A DNA stretch of 5,833 bases from Prevotellaceae bacterium UBA4336 (GCA_002394305.1 DGTM01000069.1:1-5833), one strand, 5' to 3'. Positions 1 to 5,741 are shown, counted from the stretch's first letter. Notes: generated by a model not told the origin, from the sequence alone. Translations and numbers: made by a program.

Positions 1-52
1 AAATAAGAGCCTAGGTCTTCCAAGATAAGAGCGTGGCGTGGTAAAAGGAAGA

Positions 53-82
53 GGACATTCCTATTTGGAGTGTCCCCTTTTT
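53..82. terminator. Intrinsic terminator, possibly bidirectional
   Basis: Bases 53-61 (GGACATTCC) pair with 67-75 (GGAGTGTCC) through nine pairs, one of them a G-T wobble, around a five-base loop TATTT. On the plus strand the stem is followed by CC and five T (78-82), the form of a rho-independent terminator for a gene lying left of the window. Read on the minus strand the same stem is followed by a pyrimidine- and T-rich tract (complement of 43-52), and it lies about 15 bp beyond the stop codon of the relic at 91-213, where that gene's terminator would be expected. The plus-strand A/G run at 43-48 can also pair with 76-81, lengthening the stem across a four-base bulge. Confidence 0.6.
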
Positions 83-90
83 CGTTGTCT

Positions 91-213
91 TTATCTACGT
101 CCGCTGCGACTGCTGCCTCTGTCCGACATGCCGCCGCCGCGACTTCCGCCACCGAAGCCCGCACCGCCGCTGCGCGTCATGCCACTGCTCCGGTCTTCCA
201 CCGGATTCCCTCT
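91..213 (-). pseudogene. C-terminal relic of a Gly/Ser/Arg-rich secreted protein
   Basis: Reading the minus strand from 213 down to a TAA at 93-91 gives about 40 residues with no usable start; a TAG at 216-214 closes the frame upstream. The peptide contains SSGMTRS, GGAGFGGGSR, GGGMS and GSSRSGRR at the very end. This aligns with the last ~38 residues of the complete gene at 1860-2867 (GSGMTRS, GGSGF, GGSR, GGGMS, GSSRGGRR). The DNA also matches: by hand alignment of about 102 bp I count roughly 17 mismatches, plus in-frame gaps of 12 and 6 bp. The in-frame gaps and many third-position changes suggest it was once a translated paralog. Nothing like the parent's signal peptide or conserved N-terminal domain is visible upstream, so it looks like the surviving 3' end of a deleted or decayed copy, still followed by a terminator. 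A partial duplication of the 3' end alone is the alternative. Confidence 0.7.
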
Positions 214-387
214 CTACCCGTCATCCCCTTGCGGAAAGACGGGTATCACCATTTGCGCCGCAATGTTACGGAATTTTATGAAAACGGCAAAGAAGAACGC
301 CATTTTTTCCTTTTTGGTGAGGAAGAAAATCCGTTTCGGCACTCCACAAAACGCGAAAGTACGAATCAACATTTTCATAAGCGCACG
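214..387. other. Non-coding stretch, no gene seen
   Basis: This AT-richer stretch lies between the relic and the 21-bp array. The only structure I see is a 7-bp inverted repeat, ACCCGTC at 216-222 with GACGGGT at 238-244, around a 15-base loop and without a T tract. A minus-strand open frame of 84 codons crosses it (468-214), but it begins inside the repeat array, has a Phe/Lys-rich composition unlike the neighbouring genes and no recognisable domain, so I do not call it a gene. Confidence 0.5.
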
Positions 388-471
388 GAGAAAAACAATT
401 TCAGAAGCTCTGAAATTTATTTCAAAGGCTTGGAAATAGATTTCAAAGGCTCTGAAATATATTTCCAAGCC
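388..471. repeat. Four-unit 21-bp palindromic tandem array
   Basis: Three clear 21-bp units occupy 409-429, 430-450 and 451-471, with a degenerate fourth at 388-408. Each clear unit has the core GAAAT-NN-ATTTC, itself a palindrome, at 412-423, 433-444 and 454-465, separated by a spacer around AAGGCTCT or AAGGCTTG. Because both core and spacers are near-symmetric, 427-438 (GGCTTGGAAATA) is the exact reverse complement of 460-471. With inner pairing of 440-445 to 453-458 this gives a 45-base hairpin with 18 of 19 positions paired and a 7-base loop. The period equals seven codons: on the minus strand it would read as heptads such as EIYFRAF and EIYFQAF. It lies between the relic and the padR promoter. 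Its role is unknown: DNA-binding array, structured leader RNA or dispersed repeat are all possible. Confidence 0.75.
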
Positions 472-579
472 ACTAAAAAAGTTTTATGTCGCGCAGCGAC
501 GGTTTTGTGTGCACGGGATGAGGAATTTGTCTCCCCGACCCCGCACACTTCACAACGTGTTAAAATAGGTTAAACTACA

Positions 580-600
580 GTACCTTGTATTGCATAGTTC
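580..600. promoter_or_regulatory. Possible PadR operator (imperfect dyad)
   Basis: The 21 bases form an imperfect inverted repeat with outer half-sites GTAC (580-583) and GTTC (597-600) and inner TG/CA pairs; by hand 12 of 21 positions are self-complementary. It overlaps the putative -33 box of the padR promoter. PadR regulators commonly repress their own operon by binding dyads in the promoter, so position and symmetry suit an autoregulatory operator. The assignment is inference from layout and rests on a weak dyad. Confidence 0.35.
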
Positions 601-620
601 CAAGGGAATGCCTACCTTTG
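590..620 (+). promoter_or_regulatory. Promoter of the padR-pspC operon
   Basis: TACCTTTG at 613-620 matches the Bacteroidota -7 consensus TAnnTTTG, and a TTG at 590-592 lies 20 bp upstream, the usual place of the -33 box for the primary sigma factor of this phylum. Transcription would start near 627, leaving a short leader of about 20-25 bases before the ATG at 650. This leader argues for the 650 start over the upstream in-frame ATGs at 590 and 608, which lie in or before the promoter. Confidence 0.65.
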
Positions 621-649
621 CAGCGGAATTACGACAAAAACAGAAAACC

Positions 650-976
650 ATGAACACAGAAAACTCGAAGTCGCAGATGCGGAAGGGGATGCTGGAGTAC
701 TGCATCTTGCTGTTGCTCAGGCAGAAACCGGCCTATGCGAATGAAATAATCTCGCGTCTGAAGGAGGCCGACATGATAGTGGTGGAGGGCACGCTCTACC
801 CGCTCCTGACGCGGCTGAAGAACGACGGCCTGCTCCGCTACGAGTGGCAGGAGAGCACGCAGGGACCGCCACGAAAGTACTACGCGCTGACGGCAGACGG
901 CCAGGCAGCGCTCGACCAACTCGACACAGCGTGGCAAGAACTGGCACGGACCGTCAGTTATTTAAGTGGAAAGTGA
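650..976 (+). CDS. PadR-family transcriptional regulator
   Basis: The 108-residue product is a compact winged-helix regulator of the PadR family, DNA-binding in the cytoplasm and usually a repressor released by small ligands or membrane stress. Residues ~10-60 give the helix-turn-helix (RKGMLEYCILLLL, then ANEIISRLKEA, then VEGTLYPLLTRLKNDGLL), and ~61-82 give the wing with the family pattern GPPRKYYALTADG. A short helix (~85-105) follows, as in small PadR proteins that dimerise without a long C-terminal domain. The open frame extends upstream to 590, but the promoter box at 613-620 makes the ATG at 650 the likely start. The pspC gene follows after 43 bp on the same strand, a common pairing in Bacteroidota, so it probably controls that membrane protein and itself. 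The family is clear; the ligand and regulon are not. Confidence 0.93.
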   Translation: MNTENSKSQMRKGMLEYCILLLLRQKPAYANEIISRLKEADMIVVEGTLYPLLTRLKNDGLLRYEWQESTQGPPRKYYALTADGQAALDQLDTAWQELARTVSYLSGK

Positions 977-1019
977 AGAGTGAAAAGCGAAACAATCAAT
1001 CTCATAAACCAACAATACA

Positions 1020-1847
1020 ATGAAAAAGAACATCACCATCAACCTCTTCGGAGAACTTTACGCCATCGACGAGGATGCCTACGAGTTGCTCGACAACTAC
1101 CTGAACAGCATGAAACGCTACTTCTCGCGCCAAACGGACGGAGACGAGATAACCGACGACATCGAACACCGCGTGGCGGAACTCCTCTGGGAGAAGCGCA
1201 AGGCGGGAATGAGTGCCGTCAACATCGAGACGGTGCGCGGCATCATCGCCACCATCGGCAACCCGCAGGACATCGGCAGCGAAGGCTCGGGAGCATCGCC
1301 GACAGGCGGCTACAACAAACAGGAACGCAGCGACTCAGCCGGCGGAGAGTGGAGCGAACGCGTGAAGGACTTTGGCCGGCAGGCTGAACAGGCGTTCACG
1401 AACGTCACCGACGACGTGAAGAAACGCACGCGCGGCCGCAAGCTCTACCGCGACCCGGAGCAGCGGATGCTCGGAGGCGTCTGTGCCGGCCTGGCAACAT
1501 ACTTCGGCGACGCAGACATCATGCTTGTCCGCATCATCACCCTGGTCAGCATCTTCCTGCCCGTGCCCACACTCATCGTCTATCTGGTACTGTGGATTGT
1601 CGTGCCCGAAGCCCGAACGACGGAGGACCGCCTGCGCATGCAAGGCATCGACGTCACGCCCGAGAACCTCAACGAGGAACTGCTCCGCAGCGGCCTGAAA
1701 AGCGGAGAGCAGGGCGAAAAGCCCCGCCGCTCCGGCTGCCTCTGGGCGCTGATCATCGTCATTGCCCTGCCCGTGCTGGCTATCGTAATGCTCTGGCTGT
1801 CCGTCTTCCTCCAGTTCCTCAAGATTATTCCCGAAATAATTTTCTGA
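1020..1847 (+). CDS. PspC-domain inner-membrane protein
   Basis: The 275-residue protein has three parts. The N-terminal cytoplasmic region (~1-85) is acidic and helical, with NLFGELYAIDEDAYELLDNYL and a DDIEHRVAELL segment resembling the N-terminal extension of Bacteroidota PspC proteins. A polar linker (~86-138) rich in Gly, Ser and Gln follows. The PspC domain (~140-198) carries KLYRDPEQRMLGGVCAGLATYFG, then hydrophobic 168-195 ending LWIVVPE, the family signature. A further hydrophobic segment (~240-268) near the C-terminus is preceded by basic residues, suggesting a second membrane anchor. PspC proteins elsewhere sense envelope stress with PspA/PspB; no other Psp gene is present here, and the PadR regulator upstream is the probable controller. 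An AT-rich 9-bp hairpin (1821-1843) at the end of the gene might act as a weak terminator. Stress sensing in this organism is inference. Confidence 0.92.
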   Translation: MKKNITINLFGELYAIDEDAYELLDNYLNSMKRYFSRQTDGDEITDDIEHRVAELLWEKRKAGMSAVNIETVRGIIATIGNPQDIGSEGSGASPTGGYNKQERSDSAGGEWSERVKDFGRQAEQAFTNVTDDVKKRTRGRKLYRDPEQRMLGGVCAGLATYFGDADIMLVRIITLVSIFLPVPTLIVYLVLWIVVPEARTTEDRLRMQGIDVTPENLNEELLRSGLKSGEQGEKPRRSGCLWALIIVIALPVLAIVMLWLSVFLQFLKIIPEIIF

Positions 1848-1859
1848 TGCGAACAAGGG

Positions 1860-2867
1860 CTATCTGCGTCCGCCACGGCTGCTGCCGCCGCCCGACATGC
1901 CGCCGCCACGACTGTCACCCCGACTGCCGCCGCTGAAGCCCGAGCCGCCGCTGTAGCTGCGCGTCATGCCGCTGCCTCGGCTGGAACCTATGCTGGAGCC
2001 GCGCGATACACCCGAGCCCTGATAGCTGCCACGACTGCTGCCCGTGCGCGAACTGCTGCCGTCGAAGGAATTGCCGCGACCGACGGGGCTGCCCGAGATA
2101 ATGCCGCTACGACTGCTGCCGTGCTGACCGTAATTGGAACCGCCCTGGTGATTACCATAACCGCCACTGTGCTGACCGTAATTGGAACCGCCCTGGTGAT
2201 TACCATAGCCGCCACTGTGCTGACCATAATTCGAGCCGCCTTGGTGCTGACGGTTTGAGCCGCCGCCCTGACGTCCGTTCAGGTCGAAGTGGTAGCCCCT
2301 GCCGCTGCCGCCACGCATAACGCCGCCATGACCGTGCATGCCGCCGCTATGACCGTGCATGCCGCCATGATGCGGACCCATGTCGCGGCCGCGCAGACCT
2401 CCGTTCCACATGGGACGGCGATGCATGTAGAAGCCTGCGGAGTGATAGAAACGGCTGTGACCGCCACGATACGTCACCCATACGCGGGGACGCCCGTAGA
2501 AGAATCTGCCGCGGTCGTAGTAGCTATAGATGGGGAAGAACCAGCCGCCGGCACGCCACGCAATGGGGCGGAGGAAGTAGTCGGCTGCGACCAGAAGGCT
2601 GTACTGCCAGTCGTGGAGGATGCAGCGCAGGTCGCTCAGACGGTAGTCGTAGTAGTAGCCGTAAGCATCGGAGGGCGACTCCATCCTCAGGAAGTAGTCG
2701 AGGTTGATCTCGTAGGCGTCGTTGTACTGCTGGTCGTTGAGGTTAAGCTCGTAGGCCATCTTGTCCGTCAGGTAGAGGGCTTCTGCCTGTGCGCGACTAA
2801 AACTCATGGCGTTGGCACCTGCAAAGGCTGCCACCGAGAGTATCAGGGAAAGGAAAAACTTCTTCAT
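1860..2867 (-). CDS. Uncharacterised secreted Gly/Ser/His-rich protein
   Basis: I know no function for this 335-residue protein. Residues 1-20 form a signal peptide (MKKFFLSLILSVAAFAGANA, likely cut after ANA), so it is exported to the periplasm or surface. A conserved-looking globular part (~21-155) has LYLTDKMAYELNLNDQQY, EINLDYFLRM, LRCILHDWQYSLL and many aromatic residues (YGYYYDYR, GGWFFPIYSYYD, RFFYGRPRVWVTYRGGHSRFY). After ~155 the chain turns low-complexity: a His/Gly/Met stretch (~164-184, repeated MHGH), three 16-residue repeats with GGSNYGQH (208-249), then Gly/Ser/Arg repeats to a basic end (GGRR). Such a tail may bind metal, polysaccharide or nucleic acid, but that is speculation. 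The frame opens upstream to 2966, but the promoter at 2917-2924 and the signal peptide fix the start at 2867. Its 3' end is duplicated as a relic at 91-213, and its stop lies 12 bp from the pspC stop. Confidence 0.85.
   Translation of the reverse strand: MKKFFLSLILSVAAFAGANAMSFSRAQAEALYLTDKMAYELNLNDQQYNDAYEINLDYFLRMESPSDAYGYYYDYRLSDLRCILHDWQYSLLVAADYFLRPIAWRAGGWFFPIYSYYDRGRFFYGRPRVWVTYRGGHSRFYHSAGFYMHRRPMWNGGLRGRDMGPHHGGMHGHSGGMHGHGGVMRGGSGRGYHFDLNGRQGGGSNRQHQGGSNYGQHSGGYGNHQGGSNYGQHSGGYGNHQGGSNYGQHGSSRSGIISGSPVGRGNSFDGSSSRTGSSRGSYQGSGVSRGSSIGSSRGSGMTRSYSGGSGFSGGSRGDSRGGGMSGGGSSRGGRR
2121..2246 (-). repeat. 48-bp in-frame tandem repeat, 2.6 copies
   Basis: Within the secreted protein gene, 2121-2168 and 2169-2216 are 48-bp units differing at a single base, followed by a partial, more diverged unit at 2217-2246. 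Each encodes 16 residues of the type HQGGSNYGQHSGGYGN. The near-identity of the first two copies against the diverged third indicates recent slippage or unequal recombination; because the period is a multiple of three, copy number can change without breaking the frame. Confidence 0.9.
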
Positions 2868-2916
2868 AGCGGTATCGTTTTTTGTTGTTTGGTACTTTTG
2901 TTTTCTAATCACACTG

Positions 2917-2924
2917 CAAAGGTA
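2917..2924 (-). promoter_or_regulatory. -7 box of the secreted-protein promoter
   Basis: On the minus strand this reads TACCTTTG, a full match to the Bacteroidota TAnnTTTG element and identical to the box before padR. Transcription would begin near 2909, giving a leader of about 40 bases to the ATG at 2867. No clean TTG lies at the -33 distance; the bases there (complement of 2944-2947) read as a pyrimidine-rich CTTC. The leader is A-rich, as is common before Bacteroidota start codons. Confidence 0.6.
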
Positions 2925-2952
2925 CGACATAAACAACATGGGGGAAGAAGGA

Positions 2953-2976
2953 TTTTCCCTAAACACATGGGGAAAA
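2953..2976 (-). terminator. Possible weak terminator after nspC
   Basis: TTTTCCC at 2953-2959 and GGGAAAA at 2970-2976 form a 7-bp inverted repeat around a 10-base loop, nine bases beyond the nspC stop codon. The minus-strand sequence that follows is pyrimidine-rich (TCCTTCTTCCCCC) rather than a clean T tract, so termination would be inefficient. It also sits just upstream of the promoter of the next minus-strand gene, where partial read-through is plausible. Confidence 0.35.
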
Positions 2977-2984
2977 AGCCTATA

Positions 2985-4133
2985 TCAGTCCATCCGGTCG
3001 CGGTAGTCCTCGTAGCGATACTCGCGGAGCGTCTCGCGCGTACCGTCGGCGTGCTCCAGGACAATCGAGGGGTGCATGATGCCGTTGAACATCGTGGTCT
3101 TGACGGTCGTGTAGTGTATCATGTCCTCGAAGACGATTTCCTGCCCGACGTGCAACGGCTCGGGGAAACGCCAGCTGCCCATGTAGTCGCCGCTCAGACA
3201 GCTGTTGCCGCCCAGCCGGTAGATGTTCCGCTCCCTCGCGTCGGGCAGGGAAGCGGCCTCGAAGGGAAGACTCTCGGCACCGCGCACCTCGGGCTGGTAG
3301 GGCATCTCCAGGCAGTCGGGCATGTGGCACGTGAAGGAGACGTTCAGGATGGCCGTGCGGATGCCGTGGTTCTCCACGATGTCGACCACCTCGGCCACCA
3401 GCGGACCTGTCTGCCAGGCAAAGGCGCTGCCGGGCTCCAGGATGATGCGCAGGTGCGGATGGCGCGTGCGCAGTCCCCTTAATATATTAATAAGGTGTGC
3501 CACGTCGTAGTCTTTTCTCGTCATCAAGTGCCCGCCGCCCAGGTTGAGCCACTGCAGCTGGGGGAACCATCGGCCGAACTTCTCTTCGAGATGCACAAGC
3601 GTGTGCTCCAAGGCCGAAGCCGGACTCTCGCAATGACAATGGCAGTGGAAGCCCTCGATGCCAGTGGGAAGCACGTCGGGCAACTGCTCGCTGAGCACCC
3701 CGAAGCGGCTCCCCGGCGCACAGGGATTGTAGAGCTCCGTCTCTATCTCGCTGTACTCGGGGTTGACACGAAGGCCGTACGAGACAGGATGCCCCGCGAA
3801 GCGCTGGCAAACGGGCCGCAGACGCTCGTACTGCGAGAGGGAGTTGAAGGTGACATGGCCGCTGCAGCGGAGTATCTCGCCGAACTCGTCCTCCTCGTAG
3901 GCCGGGCTGTAGGTATGGGCCAGCGAGCCGAACTCCTCGAACGCAAGGCGTGCCTCGCACAGGCTGCTGGCCGTAGTGTGACGGATGTACTCGCGGAAGA
4001 TAGGGAAGGTGCGCCACAAGGCAAAGGCCTTGAAGGCGAGGATTATCTCCACGTCGGCCTCGTCGGCCACGCGCCTGATGAGCTCCAGGTTCCGCCGGAG
4101 CAAGCTCTCTTGGAGTAGATAGTACGGACGCAT
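2985..4133 (-). CDS. nspC: Carboxynorspermidine/carboxyspermidine decarboxylase
   Basis: This 382-residue PLP enzyme of the alanine racemase-like fold (fold III) decarboxylates carboxyspermidine or carboxynorspermidine, the last step of the aspartate-semialdehyde route to spermidine used by many Bacteroidota. Length fits the family. Visible features in order: AFKAF with the PLP lysine at K35; the barrel strand GFHCHCHCE (161-169), with the His that stacks on PLP; the glycine loop LNLGGGH (196-202); EPGSAF (233-238); FTCHMPDCLEMPYQP (267-281); GGNSCLSGD (308-316) with the catalytic Cys C312; and the late PLP-contacting Tyr in HYTTVKTTMFNG (Y341). The ATG at 4133 shares its A with the stop of the PCMD gene (TGATG), so translation is probably coupled. 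The partner carboxyspermidine dehydrogenase is not in the window. Whether the product is spermidine or norspermidine cannot be told from sequence; spermidine is more usual in this phylum. Confidence 0.94.
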   Translation of the reverse strand: MRPYYLLQESLLRRNLELIRRVADEADVEIILAFKAFALWRTFPIFREYIRHTTASSLCEARLAFEEFGSLAHTYSPAYEEDEFGEILRCSGHVTFNSLSQYERLRPVCQRFAGHPVSYGLRVNPEYSEIETELYNPCAPGSRFGVLSEQLPDVLPTGIEGFHCHCHCESPASALEHTLVHLEEKFGRWFPQLQWLNLGGGHLMTRKDYDVAHLINILRGLRTRHPHLRIILEPGSAFAWQTGPLVAEVVDIVENHGIRTAILNVSFTCHMPDCLEMPYQPEVRGAESLPFEAASLPDARERNIYRLGGNSCLSGDYMGSWRFPEPLHVGQEIVFEDMIHYTTVKTTMFNGIMHPSIVLEHADGTRETLREYRYEDYRDRMD

Positions 4134-5086
4134 CAGTACACCAGCTTCACGTTGTCGACCCAAAGCGTATTGCCGATGGTGCCGGAAAATGGTTCGCCAT
4201 AACTGCTGTCGAAAATCAGTATCATGTGTGTGGGCGTCTCGTCAGCTTTTGCCCATCCGTCCTCCTGGATGGGGACACACTTCCCCTTGCTGTTGAGGGC
4301 ATGATAGGCCTTCTCGCCCTTCATCAGTTCCATGCCTTCCTTGTAGAAGCTCTCGTGTGTGATGTCGCCATAGTGGACATCAAAGGACTGGCCTTCCTTC
4401 CATTCGGGTGTGTTCTGGGTGAAATACCGGAGCATGGTGCCTACCCGCAAGGCATGAATCTTGCCGTCGCCATCTTCCCATCGCTTCTGCAGGAGGCAGA
4501 TGCACTTGCCCATGTCCTTCCCGCTCAGCGTCTGGCGGCGACCGAAGCCCGATTCGCGGATACGCTCCCCTCCTGTCGTGTAGTACTTGTAGTCAAACTT
4601 CACTGCCTTGGGCTTCTTGGTGAAGGGGATGCCGGTGTTCATCTTGCTCAAAGGGTCGGACGCACTGGTGACAGGTTCCAAGAGGGAACCCAGGAAGATG
4701 CTGCCCGGGGCGAGGACCGTGATATTGACGATCCCGAGAGCCTTGCACTTGAGAATCTGGGTGTAGAGTTTGGCACACTGTCCGCTGCCATGCTTGTCGG
4801 GAAAGACGCTGGAATTTGTCTTCACTATGCCCGACACCTTGGCGTAGGCATTGCTGGTTCCCCAAGGGGAGCCGCCCTGGTTGGTATAGGCGCGGGCACC
4901 GTCGAAGGTTCCCTTCGGACCTATCTCGTAGATTGTCTTTTTCTTTCCGCCGACGATTGCGCTCTCTTCGATGGTGCGCGATATCCACGATTCGAAGTCA
5001 CCGAACCGTATCAGTTCCTCTTCTGCCGACAGGCTGGCAAAAAGCATGCAGCAAATGGCTGCTAATAATTCTTTGTTTGGTTTCAT
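4133..5086 (-). CDS. Secreted PCMD-domain protein
   Basis: The 317-residue protein starts with a signal peptide (1-~20, MKPNKELLAAICCMLFASLS; the CC pair is not in a convincing lipobox), so it is likely periplasmic or surface-exposed. The mature chain opens with FGDFESW, then GTSNAY, a FDYKYYT strand at 164-170, and ends THMILIFDSSYGEPFSG...NTLWVDNVKLVY (286-317). This C-terminal pattern, with a beta-sandwich ending in VDNVKLVY, is that of the PCMD domain (putative carbohydrate metabolism domain, PF13201), common in Bacteroidota exported proteins and often linked to glycan handling; no biochemical activity is established. The start at 5086 is chosen because the signal peptide begins there and the nadD stop lies only 4 bp upstream, although the frame extends to 5182 inside nadD. 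It shares one base with nspC. By eye its base composition is less GC-rich than the two enzyme genes around it. Confidence 0.85.
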   Translation of the reverse strand: MKPNKELLAAICCMLFASLSAEEELIRFGDFESWISRTIEESAIVGGKKKTIYEIGPKGTFDGARAYTNQGGSPWGTSNAYAKVSGIVKTNSSVFPDKHGSGQCAKLYTQILKCKALGIVNITVLAPGSIFLGSLLEPVTSASDPLSKMNTGIPFTKKPKAVKFDYKYYTTGGERIRESGFGRRQTLSGKDMGKCICLLQKRWEDGDGKIHALRVGTMLRYFTQNTPEWKEGQSFDVHYGDITHESFYKEGMELMKGEKAYHALNSKGKCVPIQEDGWAKADETPTHMILIFDSSYGEPFSGTIGNTLWVDNVKLVY

Positions 5087-5090
5087 AGTT

Positions 5091-5693
5091 TTATTCCGTT
5101 TGTTGAGTGTTTGAAGCTGATGCATACAGGCCCTTTTCCCTAATCGCTTGCCAGACAGCTGGCGGGAGACCTTCGCCGGCATAGTCGGGGTCGTTGGCTA
5201 TGCGGCGGCGGATGTCGGTGCTGCTGATGTCGTACAGAGGTGTGTCGGCCACGGTGACGCCCTCCGGCACATGGGGAAGGACGAAGCCCGGACGCGGGTA
5301 GATGATGATGCGATAGCCAGAGAGGATGTCCTGGCTGCAATACCACCGGGGGAAGCGCTCCCAGTTGTCGGCTCCGATGACGAGGACAAACTCGCGGTCC
5401 GGATGTTCGCGGCTCAAGGCCTGGAGCGTATGGAACATATAGGAAGGCCGGGGCAGGCGGAATTCGCGGTCGCAGACCTCCACGCCCGGCACGTCGGCCA
5501 CGGCAAGGCGGGCCAAGTGCAGGCGCACCTCGTCGTCCATGAGTTGCACGTCCACCTTGAACGGATTCTGCGGCGAGACCAGGAGCCACACCTCGTCGAC
5601 AAGGCGACTGTCGGCAAGCGCCTTTGCCAGACGGACGTGCCCCAAATGGATGGGGTTAAAGCTGCCGCCATAGATGCCGGTGCGTTTCTTCAC
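5091..5693 (-). CDS. nadD: Nicotinate-nucleotide adenylyltransferase
   Basis: NadD joins nicotinate mononucleotide and ATP to give deamido-NAD and pyrophosphate, an essential cytoplasmic step of NAD synthesis. The 200-residue length is typical. The N-terminal nucleotidyltransferase motif GIYGGSFNPIHLGHV (6-20) contains the HxGH-type site; SPQNPFK (40-46), PRPSYMFHTL (81-90), VIGADNW (105-111) and the C-terminal DISSTDIRRRI (155-165, the ISSTxIR motif) follow in the usual order. Bases 5693-5691 read GTG, and no ATG, GTG or TTG lies in frame before the upstream stop, so this is a GTG start. It is the first gene of the visible minus-strand operon. No TAnnTTTG box is seen in the 140 bases upstream, so the promoter may lie beyond the window. 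Confidence 0.95.
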   Translation of the reverse strand: MKKRTGIYGGSFNPIHLGHVRLAKALADSRLVDEVWLLVSPQNPFKVDVQLMDDEVRLHLARLAVADVPGVEVCDREFRLPRPSYMFHTLQALSREHPDREFVLVIGADNWERFPRWYCSQDILSGYRIIIYPRPGFVLPHVPEGVTVADTPLYDISSTDIRRRIANDPDYAGEGLPPAVWQAIREKGLYASASNTQQTE

Positions 5694-5705
5694 TGGAAGG
5701 CTGAG

Positions 5706-5734
5706 GGTTAAAAGGTTAAAATGTTAAAGGGTTC
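5706..5734. repeat. 8-bp tandem repeat in the nadD leader
   Basis: GGTTAAAA at 5706-5713 is repeated exactly at 5714-5721, then as TGTTAAAG at 5722-5729, with a partial GGTT at 5730. It ends 12 bp before the nadD GTG. No role is evident; on the transcript it would be a U- and A-rich stretch next to the start codon and could affect ribosome access. Confidence 0.7.
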
Positions 5735-5741
5735 AACTTTC

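Noticed and set aside
1..44. Possible 22-bp repeat at the left edge (ATAAGAGC at 3-10 and 25-32)
   Set aside because: Only the first ten bases of the two putative units agree and the window edge cuts off any further copies, so it cannot be supported.
214..468. Minus-strand frame of 84 codons beginning with heptads EIYFRAF
   Set aside because: Its N-terminus is the translated 21-bp array and the rest is Phe/Lys-rich without a recognisable family; the repeat period being a multiple of three keeps the frame open by itself.
388..471. Array considered as a CRISPR
   Set aside because: Units are 21 bp and directly abut with no unique spacers, and no cas gene is present.
507..548. Inverted repeat GTGTGC (507-512) / GCACAC (543-548) and small stem GTCGC/GCGAC (488-500)
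   Set aside because: Short stems, the first with a long loop and no T tract, the second of only five pairs; compatible with chance.
38..573. Two overlapping plus-strand open frames (38-439 and 70-573)
   Set aside because: They run antisense through the relic and the repeat array, are low-complexity Pro/Ala/Ser/Thr-rich at the start, and show no domain, promoter or consistent composition.
2893..2900. Plus-strand TACTTTTG matching the TAnnTTTG box
   Set aside because: No TTG at a suitable -33 distance and no plus-strand gene downstream; it lies in the AT-rich leader of the minus-strand secreted-protein gene.
2289..3482. Long plus-strand frame of 397 codons
   Set aside because: It is antisense to two well-supported genes with separate promoter evidence, and its Val/Ala-rich product is what the reverse of GC-rich Gly/Ser/His coding sequence yields.
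4226..5065. Plus-strand frame of 279 codons opposite the PCMD gene
   Set aside because: The minus-strand frame has a signal peptide, a recognisable C-terminal domain and tight operon spacing; the plus frame has none of these.
5148..5711. Plus-strand frame of 187 codons opposite nadD
   Set aside because: It is the mirror of a gene with all NadD motifs and shows only GC-rich shadow composition.
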